A program made the translations under genes and the position numbers. A model generated the notes under the pieces. It did no database searches. It was given only the letters and a program-made list of their open reading frames with translations, and was not told the origin of the DNA. A DNA stretch of 64,000 nucleotides from Ruminococcus sp. 210702-SL.1.03 (GTDB lineage: Bacteria; Bacillota; Clostridia; Oscillospirales; Ruminococcaceae), in the NCBI RefSeq assembly GCF_020559915.1, contig NZ_JAJCLZ010000003.1:62001-126000 (forward strand). The letters run 5' to 3'. Of the stretch, positions 6,368 to 15,601 are shown piece by piece (positions within the stretch are counted from its first letter, which is position 1; each line of letters opens with the position of its first letter).

Positions 6368-8710
6368 TCAAAGCTCGATTATTACCTTGCCGCCGCAGGA
6401 AGGATTAACTTTTACTTCCTTGTCGGTGTTGGCGATCTTAACGGTAAACGCCTTATCGGTATCGGTGTAGCTGCACTCGATTATATTGCCGCTGCGGGTA
6501 GCGGTAAGCTCGAATCCCTTGTTCGCTTCGGTATCGTAGATAGGCGCGGTAGCGGTCTTGCCGTCCTCCAGCTCGTAGATGGTGAATACCGCGTTGTTGA
6601 GGTAATCGTACTCTACGTCGCTGCCGAAGTCGCCGTATGCGATGATGCTGTTGGGCTTAGCGAGCGCGGGTATCTCGAAGTAGCTGCATTTGTGGGTGTA
6701 CCACTTGCCGCCCTCGTATACCTTGCCGGTGATTATGTCTGTCCACTTGCCCTCGGGAACGTAGTACTGAGCTATGCCGTCTTCGTTGAGGATAGGCGCT
6801 ACGAGTATGTTGTCGCCGAACATATACTGGCGGTCGAGGGTAAGGCAGCTCGGGTCGTCGGCAAAGTCGATGACCATAGCTCTCATTACAGGAACGCCTA
6901 CGGTGTGGGTCTTTATAGCCTGCGCCCAGATGTAAGGCATCAGCTTGCCTTTCAGCTTAGCGAAGAAGCGCAGTACGTCGCAGGACTCTTCGTCAAAGAG
7001 CCACGGCACGCGGTAGCTCTGGTTGCCGTGCAGACGGCTGTGGGAGGAGAACATACCGAAAGCCGCCCATCTCTTGTAGATGTCGGGAGTAGCGGTAGCT
7101 TCAAATCCAGCCATATCGTGCGAGGTGTAGCCGAAGCCGGAGATGCAGAGCGAGAGGCAGCCTCTTACAACTTCTGCCATAGAGTTGTAGTTGCCCGAGC
7201 AGTCGCCGCCCCAGTGTACAGGGAACTGCTGACCGCCTGCGGTAGCCGAACGTGCGAACAGGCAAGCCTTGTTTTCGCCGTAGTACTCTTTAAGCACGTT
7301 GAATACGCACTGGTTGTAGAGGTAGGTGTAGAAGTTGTGCATCTTTATGGGGTCGCTGCCGTCGAAATACTTGATGCCGCGGGTAGGTATTCTTTCGCCA
7401 AAGTCGGTCTTGAAAGTATCTACGCCCATTTCGCAGAGCGCGCGGAGCTTGGAAGCGTACCACTCGCAGGCTGCGGGGTTGGTAAAGTCAACTATCGCCA
7501 TGCCGGGCTGCCACTCGTCGCACTGGAAAACATCGCCGTTTTCTTTCATGATGAAGTAGCCGCCTGCTACGCCCTCGTCAAAGAGCTTTGAACGCTGACC
7601 GATGTATGGGTTTATCCATACGCAGGTGTGCAGGTTCTTATCCTTATGCAGTCTTTCGAGCATTGCGGGGGGATCGGGGAACTGGGTCTTGTCCCACTCG
7701 AAGTTGCACCACTCAAAGCCCTTCATCCAGAAGCAGTCGAAATGGAATACCTGAAGCGGAATGTCGCGCTCAGCCATGCCGTCGATGAAGGAGGTGATAG
7801 TTTCCTCATCGTAGGTGGTGGTGAACGAGGTGGTCAGCCACAGACCGAAGGAGAATGCGGGGGGCAGAGCGGGCTTTCCGGTAAGGGTGGTGTAGCCTGC
7901 CAGCGCGTCGCCGATGTTCTCGCCGCCGAATACGAAATATTCCATGCTCTCACCGGGAACGGTCATAGATACCTTAGAAACGGTGTCGGAGCAAACTTCG
8001 TAAGATACCTTATCGGTGCTGTTTACGAACACGCCGTATCCGCGGGAGGATACGAAGAAAGGTATAGACTTGTAAGACTGGTCGGAGCAAGTGCCGCCGT
8101 CGGCGTTCCAGATCTCTACGTTCGCGCCGTTTTTAACGAAAGGAGTGAACTTCTCGCCGAAGCCGTAGAAGTACTCGCCTACCGTGGTGTCAAACTGCTC
8201 TCTGATATATGTTCTGCTGGGGTCGGCAGGGTAGCTCCAGAATGTGTCGTCAGACTGTACCGCGAGCCTAGCCTGCTGTCTGAAAGCGCTCTCGAAAATA
8301 ACGCCGGTAGATCTCCAAGCGCCGCCGGTGAGCCTTTTATCCTTGTAATAGAACTGGAAGCTCCAAGTTTCCTTAGAAACTACGAGCTTGGTGTCGCCCG
8401 TTACGAGCACCGCTTCCTTATCGGTGATGGTAACTTCAGGCTTGTAGCTGCCTTCATTGAGCGGGAAGTGCGGGCCGTGGTCTGCGCAGCCCTTGTGGTG
8501 GGCGATGCTAACTTTTACACAGTTTTCCTGAGTAGAAGTGTAGGCGATCTCAAGGTTCGCGCTGCCGAGCATCATAGCGCGGTTGTAAACTACGAAAGGA
8601 GTAGCTACAACGAGAAAACCGTTTTCGCAAGGCTCGATCTCAAAAGCCTGATTAGCGTAATTAACTTCGTAGCCTCTCTGATTGAGCCAGAATCCGTCTG
8701 CAAATTTCAT
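6368..8710 (-). CDS. yicI: GH31 alpha-xylosidase (YicI-like)
   Basis: A 780-residue glycoside hydrolase family 31 enzyme, colinear with YicI from the N-terminal MKFADGFWLNQRGYE onward. The catalytic nucleophile is Asp436 in FKTDFGERIP and the acid/base is Asp503 in HWGGDCSGN. The FKTDFGERIP context is characteristic of the alpha-xylosidase subgroup rather than maltase-type GH31. No signal peptide is present, so it would act in the cytoplasm on imported xyloglucan or isoprimeverose-type oligosaccharides, releasing alpha-linked xylose. The ACGGAGGT ribosome site lies 10 bases before the ATG. It is monocistronic, with a promoter at 8812-8840 and a terminator after the stop. It fits functionally with the GH74 and GH36 genes at 49-54 kb. 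Confidence 0.93.
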   Translation of the reverse strand: MKFADGFWLNQRGYEVNYANQAFEIEPCENGFLVVATPFVVYNRAMMLGSANLEIAYTSTQENCVKVSIAHHKGCADHGPHFPLNEGSYKPEVTITDKEAVLVTGDTKLVVSKETWSFQFYYKDKRLTGGAWRSTGVIFESAFRQQARLAVQSDDTFWSYPADPSRTYIREQFDTTVGEYFYGFGEKFTPFVKNGANVEIWNADGGTCSDQSYKSIPFFVSSRGYGVFVNSTDKVSYEVCSDTVSKVSMTVPGESMEYFVFGGENIGDALAGYTTLTGKPALPPAFSFGLWLTTSFTTTYDEETITSFIDGMAERDIPLQVFHFDCFWMKGFEWCNFEWDKTQFPDPPAMLERLHKDKNLHTCVWINPYIGQRSKLFDEGVAGGYFIMKENGDVFQCDEWQPGMAIVDFTNPAACEWYASKLRALCEMGVDTFKTDFGERIPTRGIKYFDGSDPIKMHNFYTYLYNQCVFNVLKEYYGENKACLFARSATAGGQQFPVHWGGDCSGNYNSMAEVVRGCLSLCISGFGYTSHDMAGFEATATPDIYKRWAAFGMFSSHSRLHGNQSYRVPWLFDEESCDVLRFFAKLKGKLMPYIWAQAIKTHTVGVPVMRAMVIDFADDPSCLTLDRQYMFGDNILVAPILNEDGIAQYYVPEGKWTDIITGKVYEGGKWYTHKCSYFEIPALAKPNSIIAYGDFGSDVEYDYLNNAVFTIYELEDGKTATAPIYDTEANKGFELTATRSGNIIECSYTDTDKAFTVKIANTDKEVKVNPSCGGKVIIEL

Positions 8711-9187
8711 AAGCTTTAATACCTCCGTATTTTTGTATTTGCCGCTCGATATAAAAATTTTAACGAACGGTATTGTTTTTTTATCTAAGCAGCATTTCTG
8801 CCGCTGTATATATTTTATATTAAAATCGTCTTAATTGCAATAGTAAAATAGTGATTTGTAGGTTGATTTTAATATATTGGCGAAAAATAAAGTAAACTTT
8901 TTATGAACGCACGAATTTGGCATATAAAAATATGAAATAACATTATTCTATTGACACATCGTTATCGCCGCCTGCGCCCGCCTATACTTTATGAGATAAT
9001 TATACTACACACTCCGCCGCTTTGCAAGGGGGTTGCGGCTATCCGCACGCCCGCGCCGAACGATTTGTGCGGTTTTCACTAATTGCCGTGCCGATTTTTA
9101 AGCATATCGCACAGCCGCGCTTACGTCGCTCAGATCGCTCACATTTCGCCCGCTTGCCGCATATAATGGGTGTGAGGTGATAATTTT
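8711..9187. other. Divergent intergenic region GH31 / asnB
   Basis: 477 bases without a gene. The GH31-proximal half is AT-rich and holds its ribosome site and promoter. The asnB side is GC-rich and contains an inverted repeat CCGCAC/GTGCGG (9043-9072) followed by TTTT. A TATAAT at 9162 sits directly before the asnB ribosome site but has no matching -35. No operator or RNA could be supported. Confidence 0.5.
8812..8840 (-). promoter_or_regulatory. Putative promoter of the GH31 gene
   Basis: Minus-strand TTGCAA, 17-base spacer, TAAAAT, about 100 bases upstream of the ATG. Confidence 0.45.
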
Positions 9188-11026
9188 ATGTGTGCAATTT
9201 CAGGAATTATCCGCTTCGGCGGACTAGATACCGAACCCGCAGCCGCCGCGCGCAAGATGGCAGCCGTGCTGAAACGCCGCGGGCCTGATGACGACGGCTA
9301 TTACATCTCGCCGAAAAGCGAAGCGCTGCTGGTACATACCCGTCTTGCCGTTATCGACCCCGAAAACGGTGCTCAGCCTATGCTTTACGCCGAGGGCGGC
9401 AGAAGGCTCGCGCTGGTCTACAATGGCGAGCTTTACAATACCGCCGAGCTGCGCGCCCTGTTGGAAGCGCGCGGGCATAAATTCTCTACTAATACCGATA
9501 CCGAAGCGGTGCTGCGCGCCTACGCCGAGTGGGGCGCTGACTGCCTTTCGCGCATGAACGGCATTTTCGCATTCGCCGTGTGGGACGAAGCCGCCCGCAG
9601 CCTTTTCATAGCCCGCGACCGTATCGGCGTGAAGCCTTTTTACTATACATTATATAATGGCGCGCTGTACTTCGCTTCCGAGATAAAGGGTCTGCTGAGC
9701 TGCGGCGTGCCTGCCGAGCTTGACGCCGAGGGCGTGCGCGAGATAATGCTGCTCGGCCCTGCTATACCTTGCGGAAGCGGCGTTTTCAAGGGCGTTTTTG
9801 AGCTGAAGCCCGCCGAGTGCGCGGTGTACGACGAGCGCGGTCTGCGCAAGCACATCTACTGGGATTACGGCTGTGAGGGCGGCACGAACGAGAGCTTTGA
9901 CGAGGTAAAAGAGCACGTCCGCAGCCTGGTCACCGATGCGATAACGCGGCAGACGGTATCCGACGTGCCGCTTTGCACGTTTCTTTCGGGCGGGCTGGAT
10001 TCCAGCTTAATATCTTCCGTAACGGCGCGCAGATTTGCCGAGCAGGGCAGGCGGCTGCACACTTTCTCGGTAGAGTACCGCGACAACGCTAAGTATTTCA
10101 AGGCGGGCAAATTTCAGCCGAACAGCGACGACGAGTATATACAGATAATGGCGAAATATCTCGGCACCGAGCACCACCGCGTTATTATCGACACTCCCGA
10201 GCTGGTGGAAGCGCTGTATACTTCCACCGAGGCGCGCGACCTGCCCGGCATGGCGGATGTAGACAGCTCGCTGCTGCTTTTCTGCAAAAAGGTGCGCGAA
10301 TTTTCTACCGTTGCGCTTTCGGGCGAGTGCGCCGATGAGATTTTTGGCGGCTACCCGTGGTATCGCGATAAAGACATACGCATGACCGACGGCTTCCCGT
10401 GGTCGCAGTCTACCGTCTACCGCGCGGGGCTCACGCGGCGGGAATTTGTACCGAACGAAAATGCGGCGCAGGAGTACGTTTACGCGAAGTACCTCGACAC
10501 CATCGGCAGGGCGGAGAGCGAGGGTCTGCCGCCGCTGGAAAAGCGTATGCGCGAGATGATGAGGCTGAATATGGAGTGGTTCATGCAGACGCTTCTGGTG
10601 CGCAAAGACAGAATGTCGATGTACTGGGGGCTTGAGGTGCGCGTGCCTTTCTGCGACCACCGCATAGTGGAGTACCTCTACCGCGTGCCGTGGGAGTACA
10701 AGGATTACCTCGGCAGAGAAAAGGGTCTGCTGCGCGAAGCTATGAGCAGCTGGCTGCCCGAAGAGGTGCTTTGGCGCAAGAAATCGCCATACCCGAAAAC
10801 GCACAACCCCTCGTACACCGCCGCCGTGCGCGAGCGCCTGCGCGAAGAGCTTTCGCAGACCCGCTGCCCTGTACTGGATATTCTCGACCGCGGCGAGATA
10901 GAGCGCCTTATGCAGCACGGCGACCATGTTCAGTGGTACGGTCAGCTAATGAACGACCCGCAGATAATGGCGTATATCATACAGATAAACCACTGGCTGA
11001 AAATAAACAACATCGCCCTTGTGTGA
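9188..11026 (+). CDS. asnB: Asparagine synthetase (glutamine-hydrolysing)
   Basis: A 612-residue two-domain enzyme that makes asparagine from aspartate, glutamine and ATP in the cytoplasm. The N-terminal class II glutaminase domain starts MCAISGII with the nucleophile Cys2, and includes the RGPDDDGYY and VYNGELYN segments. The synthetase domain (about residues 220-610) carries the PP-loop LCTFLSGGLDSSLISS and the AGECADEIFGGYPW-like SGECADEIFGGY segment. GAGGTGA lies 7 bases upstream of the ATG. The gene stands alone; a palindrome without a T tract follows it. Length and both active sites are complete. Confidence 0.96.
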   Translation: MCAISGIIRFGGLDTEPAAAARKMAAVLKRRGPDDDGYYISPKSEALLVHTRLAVIDPENGAQPMLYAEGGRRLALVYNGELYNTAELRALLEARGHKFSTNTDTEAVLRAYAEWGADCLSRMNGIFAFAVWDEAARSLFIARDRIGVKPFYYTLYNGALYFASEIKGLLSCGVPAELDAEGVREIMLLGPAIPCGSGVFKGVFELKPAECAVYDERGLRKHIYWDYGCEGGTNESFDEVKEHVRSLVTDAITRQTVSDVPLCTFLSGGLDSSLISSVTARRFAEQGRRLHTFSVEYRDNAKYFKAGKFQPNSDDEYIQIMAKYLGTEHHRVIIDTPELVEALYTSTEARDLPGMADVDSSLLLFCKKVREFSTVALSGECADEIFGGYPWYRDKDIRMTDGFPWSQSTVYRAGLTRREFVPNENAAQEYVYAKYLDTIGRAESEGLPPLEKRMREMMRLNMEWFMQTLLVRKDRMSMYWGLEVRVPFCDHRIVEYLYRVPWEYKDYLGREKGLLREAMSSWLPEEVLWRKKSPYPKTHNPSYTAAVRERLREELSQTRCPVLDILDRGEIERLMQHGDHVQWYGQLMNDPQIMAYIIQINHWLKINNIALV

Positions 11027-11034
11027 ACTGTAAC

Positions 11035-11066
11035 TAAAATCACCTAGTTAGATTTGGTTGATTTTA
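11035..11066. repeat. Inverted repeat after asnB
   Basis: TAAAATCA and TGATTTTA are perfect 8-base arms around 16 bases, starting 9 bases past the asnB stop. It may be a weak terminator, since the right arm is T-rich but no T run follows. Confidence 0.4.
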
Positions 11067-11090
11067 CACTAAAAATATCGGGATCGTGAC

Positions 11091-11119
11091 TTGACATATG
11101 TGCATATCTATGGTAGAAT
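11091..11119 (+). promoter_or_regulatory. Sigma-A promoter of the secreted transglutaminase-like gene
   Basis: TTGACA, 17-base spacer, TAGAAT. The start codon is about 75 bases downstream. Confidence 0.7.
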
Positions 11120-11193
11120 GATTACAGAACGGTGACAAATCGCCGAGAAGTAAAAGACGGATATTTTGAAAAGATCTGAAAGGACAGATAAAA

Positions 11194-12483
11194 ATGCAGG
11201 GAATTTACAAGAGAATAATAAGCGGCGCGCTCGCGGCGGCAATGCTGCTGCCCTCCGCGGGGCTTTACACATCTGCCGATACGGCGGACTATTCGCAGAC
11301 GGCTATCGTGCTTTCCGCCAATGCGAAGGACGTTCGCGCGGTGATAAACAGCTCATACTCCAGCAAGGCAAGTTCTGTTACCATAAAGTGGGGCAGAATA
11401 AAGGGCGCGGCGGGCTACCGCGTTTACCGGCAGAATAATAAGACGGGCAAGTATGAAAAGATAAAGACCCTTTACGGCGACGATGACGTGAAGTACAAAA
11501 ACAGCGGACTCGCGGCGAACACGCAGTATACTTACAAGGTGCGCGCTTTCTTTAAAAACAAGGGCGTTACCACCTGGGGCAAGATGAGCCTAGCCAAGCA
11601 GACCACCACCTCGCCCTCAGCCGCGCCAAAGCTGAAAAGCGCAGCGCTTACGGCTAACGGCGGGCTGAAACTGAAATGGGGCAAGGTAGACTGCGCTGGC
11701 TACGAGGTGTACATCTACTCGCGGTATTCGGGCAAGTGGGTAATGCTGCAGCGCTATGAGGGCGGCACGCGCACCTCGGCGATAGTTTATCCCTCTTCGT
11801 GGGAATACGGCGGACTTACCGGCTACAAGATGATGGTAAGGGCTTTCTCCACCGACGCTAAGAACGGCAGACGCCGCACCGCCGCCGACAACGACATCAC
11901 CTACTACGATATAAATACCATAAGCGAGTACATGGGCTACGATATGTCCCGTTTGGGCGATCCCACAAAATCCTCGGGCACTTCGTATCAGCTTTACAAT
12001 ACTCAGGGCAAAAAGACCACGAAGTCGGCAGTTTACATGACTGCGGCGGATAAAGCTGCGCTGAAAAAGTTCGCGAAAGAGCATTTTGAAAGCGGCTGGT
12101 CGCCCGCGCAGAAAGCAGCTTACACCCTCAACTGGATAAACAAAAACGTAGAGTACGCCTCGGGCGATAAGTATTACAAGATAGCGGCAAAGGGCTACGC
12201 CGACGCTGTTTTTAACGAGAAACTCGGTCAGTGCATACAGTACAACGGCGCAATGGTAGAGATGCTGGTGTACTTAGGCTACGACGCACACCTCGTGCAG
12301 GGCTACCGCGGACGTTCTACCGATAACAAATGGCAGCATTTCTGGGGTGAGATAACCATAAACAAGAAAAATTACGTTATAGAAGCGGGCAACTACGAAA
12401 GCGACGGTGAATGGTGGTACTTGTGCACACCGTATTCGCAGGCGGGCGGATACATCAAGAACGATAAGGCAGTTACCAAATAA
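11194..12483 (+). CDS. Secreted protein with fibronectin type III-like repeats and a transglutaminase-like domain
   Basis: A 429-residue protein with a signal peptide at the N-terminus (basic YKR, then a hydrophobic stretch, Ala-Asp cleavage region near residue 28-30). Two fibronectin type III-like domains follow at about residues 40-135 and 140-225, each with WGRIKGAAGYRVYR- or WGKVDCAGYEVYIY-like strands and an AFFKNKG/AFSTDAKNG turn. The C-terminal part (about 290-420) resembles a transglutaminase/cysteine-protease core: Cys347 in LGQCIQYNGAMVEML and His382 in WQHFWGEI. The third residue would be expected near VIEAGN (Glu397 or Asn400), where Asp is usual. The ribosome site is AAAGGACAG. 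It is probably cell-surface or extracellular, and its substrate is unknown. Confidence 0.8.
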   Translation: MQGIYKRIISGALAAAMLLPSAGLYTSADTADYSQTAIVLSANAKDVRAVINSSYSSKASSVTIKWGRIKGAAGYRVYRQNNKTGKYEKIKTLYGDDDVKYKNSGLAANTQYTYKVRAFFKNKGVTTWGKMSLAKQTTTSPSAAPKLKSAALTANGGLKLKWGKVDCAGYEVYIYSRYSGKWVMLQRYEGGTRTSAIVYPSSWEYGGLTGYKMMVRAFSTDAKNGRRRTAADNDITYYDINTISEYMGYDMSRLGDPTKSSGTSYQLYNTQGKKTTKSAVYMTAADKAALKKFAKEHFESGWSPAQKAAYTLNWINKNVEYASGDKYYKIAAKGYADAVFNEKLGQCIQYNGAMVEMLVYLGYDAHLVQGYRGRSTDNKWQHFWGEITINKKNYVIEAGNYESDGEWWYLCTPYSQAGGYIKNDKAVTK

Positions 12484-12502
12484 TTCAAAACAGCCAAAAA
12501 TA

Positions 12503-12548
12503 AAGCGCACGGCGGTGAGATCTCCTGCCGTGCGCTTTTGTATTTTTA
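12503..12548. terminator. Bidirectional terminator between the secreted protein gene and htpG
   Basis: AAGCGCACGGC pairs with GCCGTGCGCTT. T-rich DNA follows on both strands, so it serves both convergent genes. Confidence 0.9.
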
Positions 12549-12562
12549 GTGGCTTGTTAGGT

Positions 12563-14452
12563 TTATACCATGAGGTTGCAGATGAGTTTTGCGAACTCTA
12601 CGGGGTCTTCTACGTCAAGACCCTCTATCAGGCGAGCCTGCGAGTAGAGCAGCTTTGTGTACTCGGTGAGCTTGTCCTTATCGCTTGCGTAAAGCTCTTT
12701 CAGCTTGCCGAATACGGGGTGGCTTGCGTTCAGCTCCAGACACTTCTCAGCCGTTACCTTGTTGTTTTCGTTCTGCGGCATAGAGTTGAGCACCTTTTCC
12801 ATCTCGATGGATACCTGACCCTCGGAAGAAAGGCATACGGGGTAGCTCTTTAGCTTGGTAGAAAGGCGAACTTCCTTTACTTTGCCGCCGAGAGCCTCTT
12901 TCATGAAGTCAAACATTTCCTTGCTCTCTTCCGCGGTCTTTTTGCTCTCTTCCTTTTCCTCCTCGCTCTCGAGGTCGAGGTCGCCGTCGGCTATCGACTT
13001 GAACTTTTTATCCTTGTACTGCATCATTACTTTGATGGCAAATTCATCGACGTCCTGCGTGAAGTAGAGAACCTCGTAGCCTTTATCCTTTACCTTCTCG
13101 AATACAGGCAGCATCTCTATACGCGCCTTTGATTCGCCGCAGGCGTAGTAGATGCAGTCCTGACCCTCTTTCATTCTGTCAACGTACTCCGCAAGGGTGG
13201 TCATCTTGCCGTCCTCGAAAGAAGAGGGGAACATCAGCAGGTCTTCCAGCGTGTCCTTAGAAGCGCCGTAGCTCTGGTAAATTCCGAACTTGAACTGTAA
13301 GCCGAAAGCTTCGTAGAACTTCTCGTACTTCTCGCGGTCGTTCTTCATAAGCTTGGTAAGCTCGTTCTTTATCGAGCGCTCGATGTTGCGGGCGATGACC
13401 TTTAGCTGGCGGTCGTGCTGCAGCATCTCACGCGAAATGTTCAGCGAGAGGTCTTCCGAGTCTACCAGACCCTTTACGAAGCTGAAATAGTCGGGCAGCA
13501 GGTCGGAGCATTTCTCCATTATCATTACGCCGCTGGAGTAGAGCTGCAAGCCCTTTTCGTAGTCCTTAGAGTAGTAGTCGAAAGGCGCGTGCGAGGGGAT
13601 ATACAGCAGGGCGTTGTAAGTAGCCGCGCCCTCGTTTTTGGAGTGTATGTGCGCGATCGGCGGCATATAGTCCATGAATTTCTCGGTGTAGAAATTGTTG
13701 TAATCCTCGTCGGTAAGCTCGCTCTTGTTCTTTTTCCAGATAGGCGTCATAGAGTTGAGCGTTTCGTTCACTATGTGCTTTTCGGGCTCGGCGTTCTCGT
13801 CCTCGCCGTAATGAGTGTGCTCTACGTCCATCTTTATCGGGAAGCGGATGTAGTCGGAATATTTCTTGACAAGAGTCTGTATCTGATACTGGTCGAGGTA
13901 GCGGCTGTACTTCTCGTCGTCGGTGTCATCTTTCAGAGTAAGTATCACGTCGGTACCTGCGTTTTCCTTTTCGGCTTCCTCTATAGTGTAGCCGTCCACG
14001 CCGTTAGAGTGCCACTTGTAAGCCTTGTCGCTGCCGAAAGCCTTTGTAATTACGGTGACTTCTTTCGCTACCATGAAAGTTGAGTAAAAGCCTACGCCGA
14101 ATTGACCTATAATGTCAACGTCCTCGCCGAGGTCGTTGTCTTTCTTGAAAGCGAAAGAGCCGCTGTTCGCGATAGTGCCGAGGCAGTTTTCAAGGTCTTC
14201 CTCAGTCATGCCTATGCCGTTATCCGAAACGGTGAGGGTGCGCGCTTCCTTATCAGGGATTATCTGTATAGCGAAATCCTCTTTCTTTAAGCCTATACTG
14301 GTATCGGTGAGCGTTTTGAAATACAGCTTGTCGATAGCGTCGCTGGCGTTTGAGATTATCTCGCGCAGAAATATTTCTTTGTGTGTGTAGATCGAGTTGA
14401 TCATCATATCGAGCAGGCGCTTCGACTCTGCTTTGAACTGCTTAGTTTCCAT
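12563..14452 (-). CDS. htpG: Hsp90 chaperone HtpG
   Basis: A 629-residue Hsp90 homologue, the normal bacterial length. The GHKL ATPase domain holds [20 protein letters not shown], the [14 protein letters not shown] lid region and GTDVILTL. The middle domain carries [11 protein letters not shown] and the C-terminal dimerisation domain is complete. It is an ATP-driven cytoplasmic chaperone. The ACGGAGGT ribosome site lies upstream of the ATG. A sigma-A promoter (14544-14571) and a CIRCE element between promoter and gene indicate HrcA repression, i.e. heat-shock control. Monocistronic, with a shared terminator downstream. Confidence 0.97.
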   Translation of the reverse strand: METKQFKAESKRLLDMMINSIYTHKEIFLREIISNASDAIDKLYFKTLTDTSIGLKKEDFAIQIIPDKEARTLTVSDNGIGMTEEDLENCLGTIANSGSFAFKKDNDLGEDVDIIGQFGVGFYSTFMVAKEVTVITKAFGSDKAYKWHSNGVDGYTIEEAEKENAGTDVILTLKDDTDDEKYSRYLDQYQIQTLVKKYSDYIRFPIKMDVEHTHYGEDENAEPEKHIVNETLNSMTPIWKKNKSELTDEDYNNFYTEKFMDYMPPIAHIHSKNEGAATYNALLYIPSHAPFDYYSKDYEKGLQLYSSGVMIMEKCSDLLPDYFSFVKGLVDSEDLSLNISREMLQHDRQLKVIARNIERSIKNELTKLMKNDREKYEKFYEAFGLQFKFGIYQSYGASKDTLEDLLMFPSSFEDGKMTTLAEYVDRMKEGQDCIYYACGESKARIEMLPVFEKVKDKGYEVLYFTQDVDEFAIKVMMQYKDKKFKSIADGDLDLESEEEKEESKKTAEESKEMFDFMKEALGGKVKEVRLSTKLKSYPVCLSSEGQVSIEMEKVLNSMPQNENNKVTAEKCLELNASHPVFGKLKELYASDKDKLTEYTKLLYSQARLIEGLDVEDPVEFAKLICNLMV

Positions 14453-14505
14453 AATATGTTTACCTCCGTACTTTTCGTGTTTTTATCAGTCTTGATGTCA
14501 TTCTG

Positions 14506-14532
14506 CTAGCACTCTAAATAGTCGAGTGCTAA
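14506..14532. promoter_or_regulatory. CIRCE element (HrcA operator) of htpG
   Basis: CTAGCACTC, 9 bases, GAGTGCTAA. It matches the CIRCE consensus TTAGCACTC-N9-GAGTGCTAA at 17 of 18 arm positions. It lies directly downstream of the htpG -10. Confidence 0.93.
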
Positions 14533-14543
14533 TTCTAAATATA

Positions 14544-14571
14544 ATTATACACCAAGCAGTGAAAAATGCAA
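14544..14571 (-). promoter_or_regulatory. Sigma-A promoter of htpG
   Basis: Minus-strand TTGCAT, 16-base spacer, TATAAT. Transcription would start inside or just before the CIRCE element. Confidence 0.7.
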
Positions 14572-14634
14572 GCGTTATAACAAAATGCTTACAATTTGTT
14601 TACATATACTTAAACATTATAAAGAAAATGTCCT

Positions 14635-14663
14635 TTGTATTTTCGCCAAATGTATGTTATAAT
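14635..14663 (+). promoter_or_regulatory. Promoter of the metF operon
   Basis: TTGTAT, 17-base spacer, TATAAT, with the metF start about 50 bases downstream. Confidence 0.6.
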
Positions 14664-14714
14664 AATATTGTGTAACTATATGCGATATTTCGCACGAAAG
14701 GAAAGTGTTGAATT

Positions 14715-15578
14715 ATGGAAATGAAAAAGCTTTTTGAAAATGGAAGAACTGTTTTTTCTATGGAGATATTCCCGCCGAAAAAGCCGGGGACTATCAAGTC
14801 GATATATTCCACCCTCGACGGACTCTCTGATATAAAGCCTGATTTTATAAGCTGTACATACGGCGCAGGCGGCAACCCCGCTGATACTTCTACCATCGAC
14901 ATCTGCCGCATAATAAAGGAAAAGTATGGCATACTGCCGATAGCGCATTTTACCTGCGTGAACAATACCCGCGCCGATATTGATAAGGCGATAGAGCTTT
15001 TTCGTGCGGCGGGCATAGAGAACGTTCTCGCTCTGCGCGGCGATAAGAACGATAGGTATCCGCCGAAGGAAGATTTTCACTACGCGGCAGACCTTATCAA
15101 ATATCTGAAAGAAAAAGCGCCCGAGCTGCATATCTCCGCCGCCTGCTACCCCGAAACCCACCCCGAGGCGGAGTCGCCCGTAGCGGATATACTGCGTATG
15201 AAGGAAAAAGAGGAGTGCGGCGCTGAACATTTTATGTCGCAGCTTTTCTTCGATAACGAGGACTTTTACGCCTTCCGCGAAAAGACGCAGATAGCTGGCA
15301 TAAAAAGCCCCATCGAAGCGGGCATAATGCCTGTTACCAGCAAGGCGGGCATACTGCGCATGGTGTCTATGTGCGGCGCAAGCGTGCCGAAAAAGCTGGC
15401 GCGCATACTCAATAAGTACGAAAATAACCCCGAGGCTTTCGCCGACGCCTGCGTGCATTACGCGATAGACCAGATAGCCGACCTAATAACAAACGACGTG
15501 GACGGCATACACCTCTACTCTATGAACAAGCCGGATACGGCTAAGAAGATATTTGAAGCCGTAAAGAATATGCTTTGA
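14715..15578 (+). CDS. metF: 5,10-methylenetetrahydrofolate reductase
   Basis: A 287-residue TIM-barrel flavoenzyme, the usual bacterial MetF length. It reduces methylene-THF to methyl-THF for methionine synthesis. Signature segments are VFSMEIFPPKK near the N-terminus (catalytic Glu), FISCTYGAGGNP, IAHFTCVN and NVLALRGDK. The AAAGGAAAG ribosome site precedes the ATG. It is first in a plus-strand run with a CPBP protease-like gene, an unknown gene and ppa, separated by 23, 19 and 51 bases. No other methionine gene is nearby. Confidence 0.96.
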   Translation: MEMKKLFENGRTVFSMEIFPPKKPGTIKSIYSTLDGLSDIKPDFISCTYGAGGNPADTSTIDICRIIKEKYGILPIAHFTCVNNTRADIDKAIELFRAAGIENVLALRGDKNDRYPPKEDFHYAADLIKYLKEKAPELHISAACYPETHPEAESPVADILRMKEKEECGAEHFMSQLFFDNEDFYAFREKTQIAGIKSPIEAGIMPVTSKAGILRMVSMCGASVPKKLARILNKYENNPEAFADACVHYAIDQIADLITNDVDGIHLYSMNKPDTAKKIFEAVKNML

Positions 15579-15601
15579 TACATTTATAAATAAGGAGCAA
15601 T

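Noticed and set aside
8951-8988. TTGACA and TATACT before asnB as a promoter
   Set aside because: The hexamers are 26 bases apart, too far for sigma-A, and no better -10 fits.
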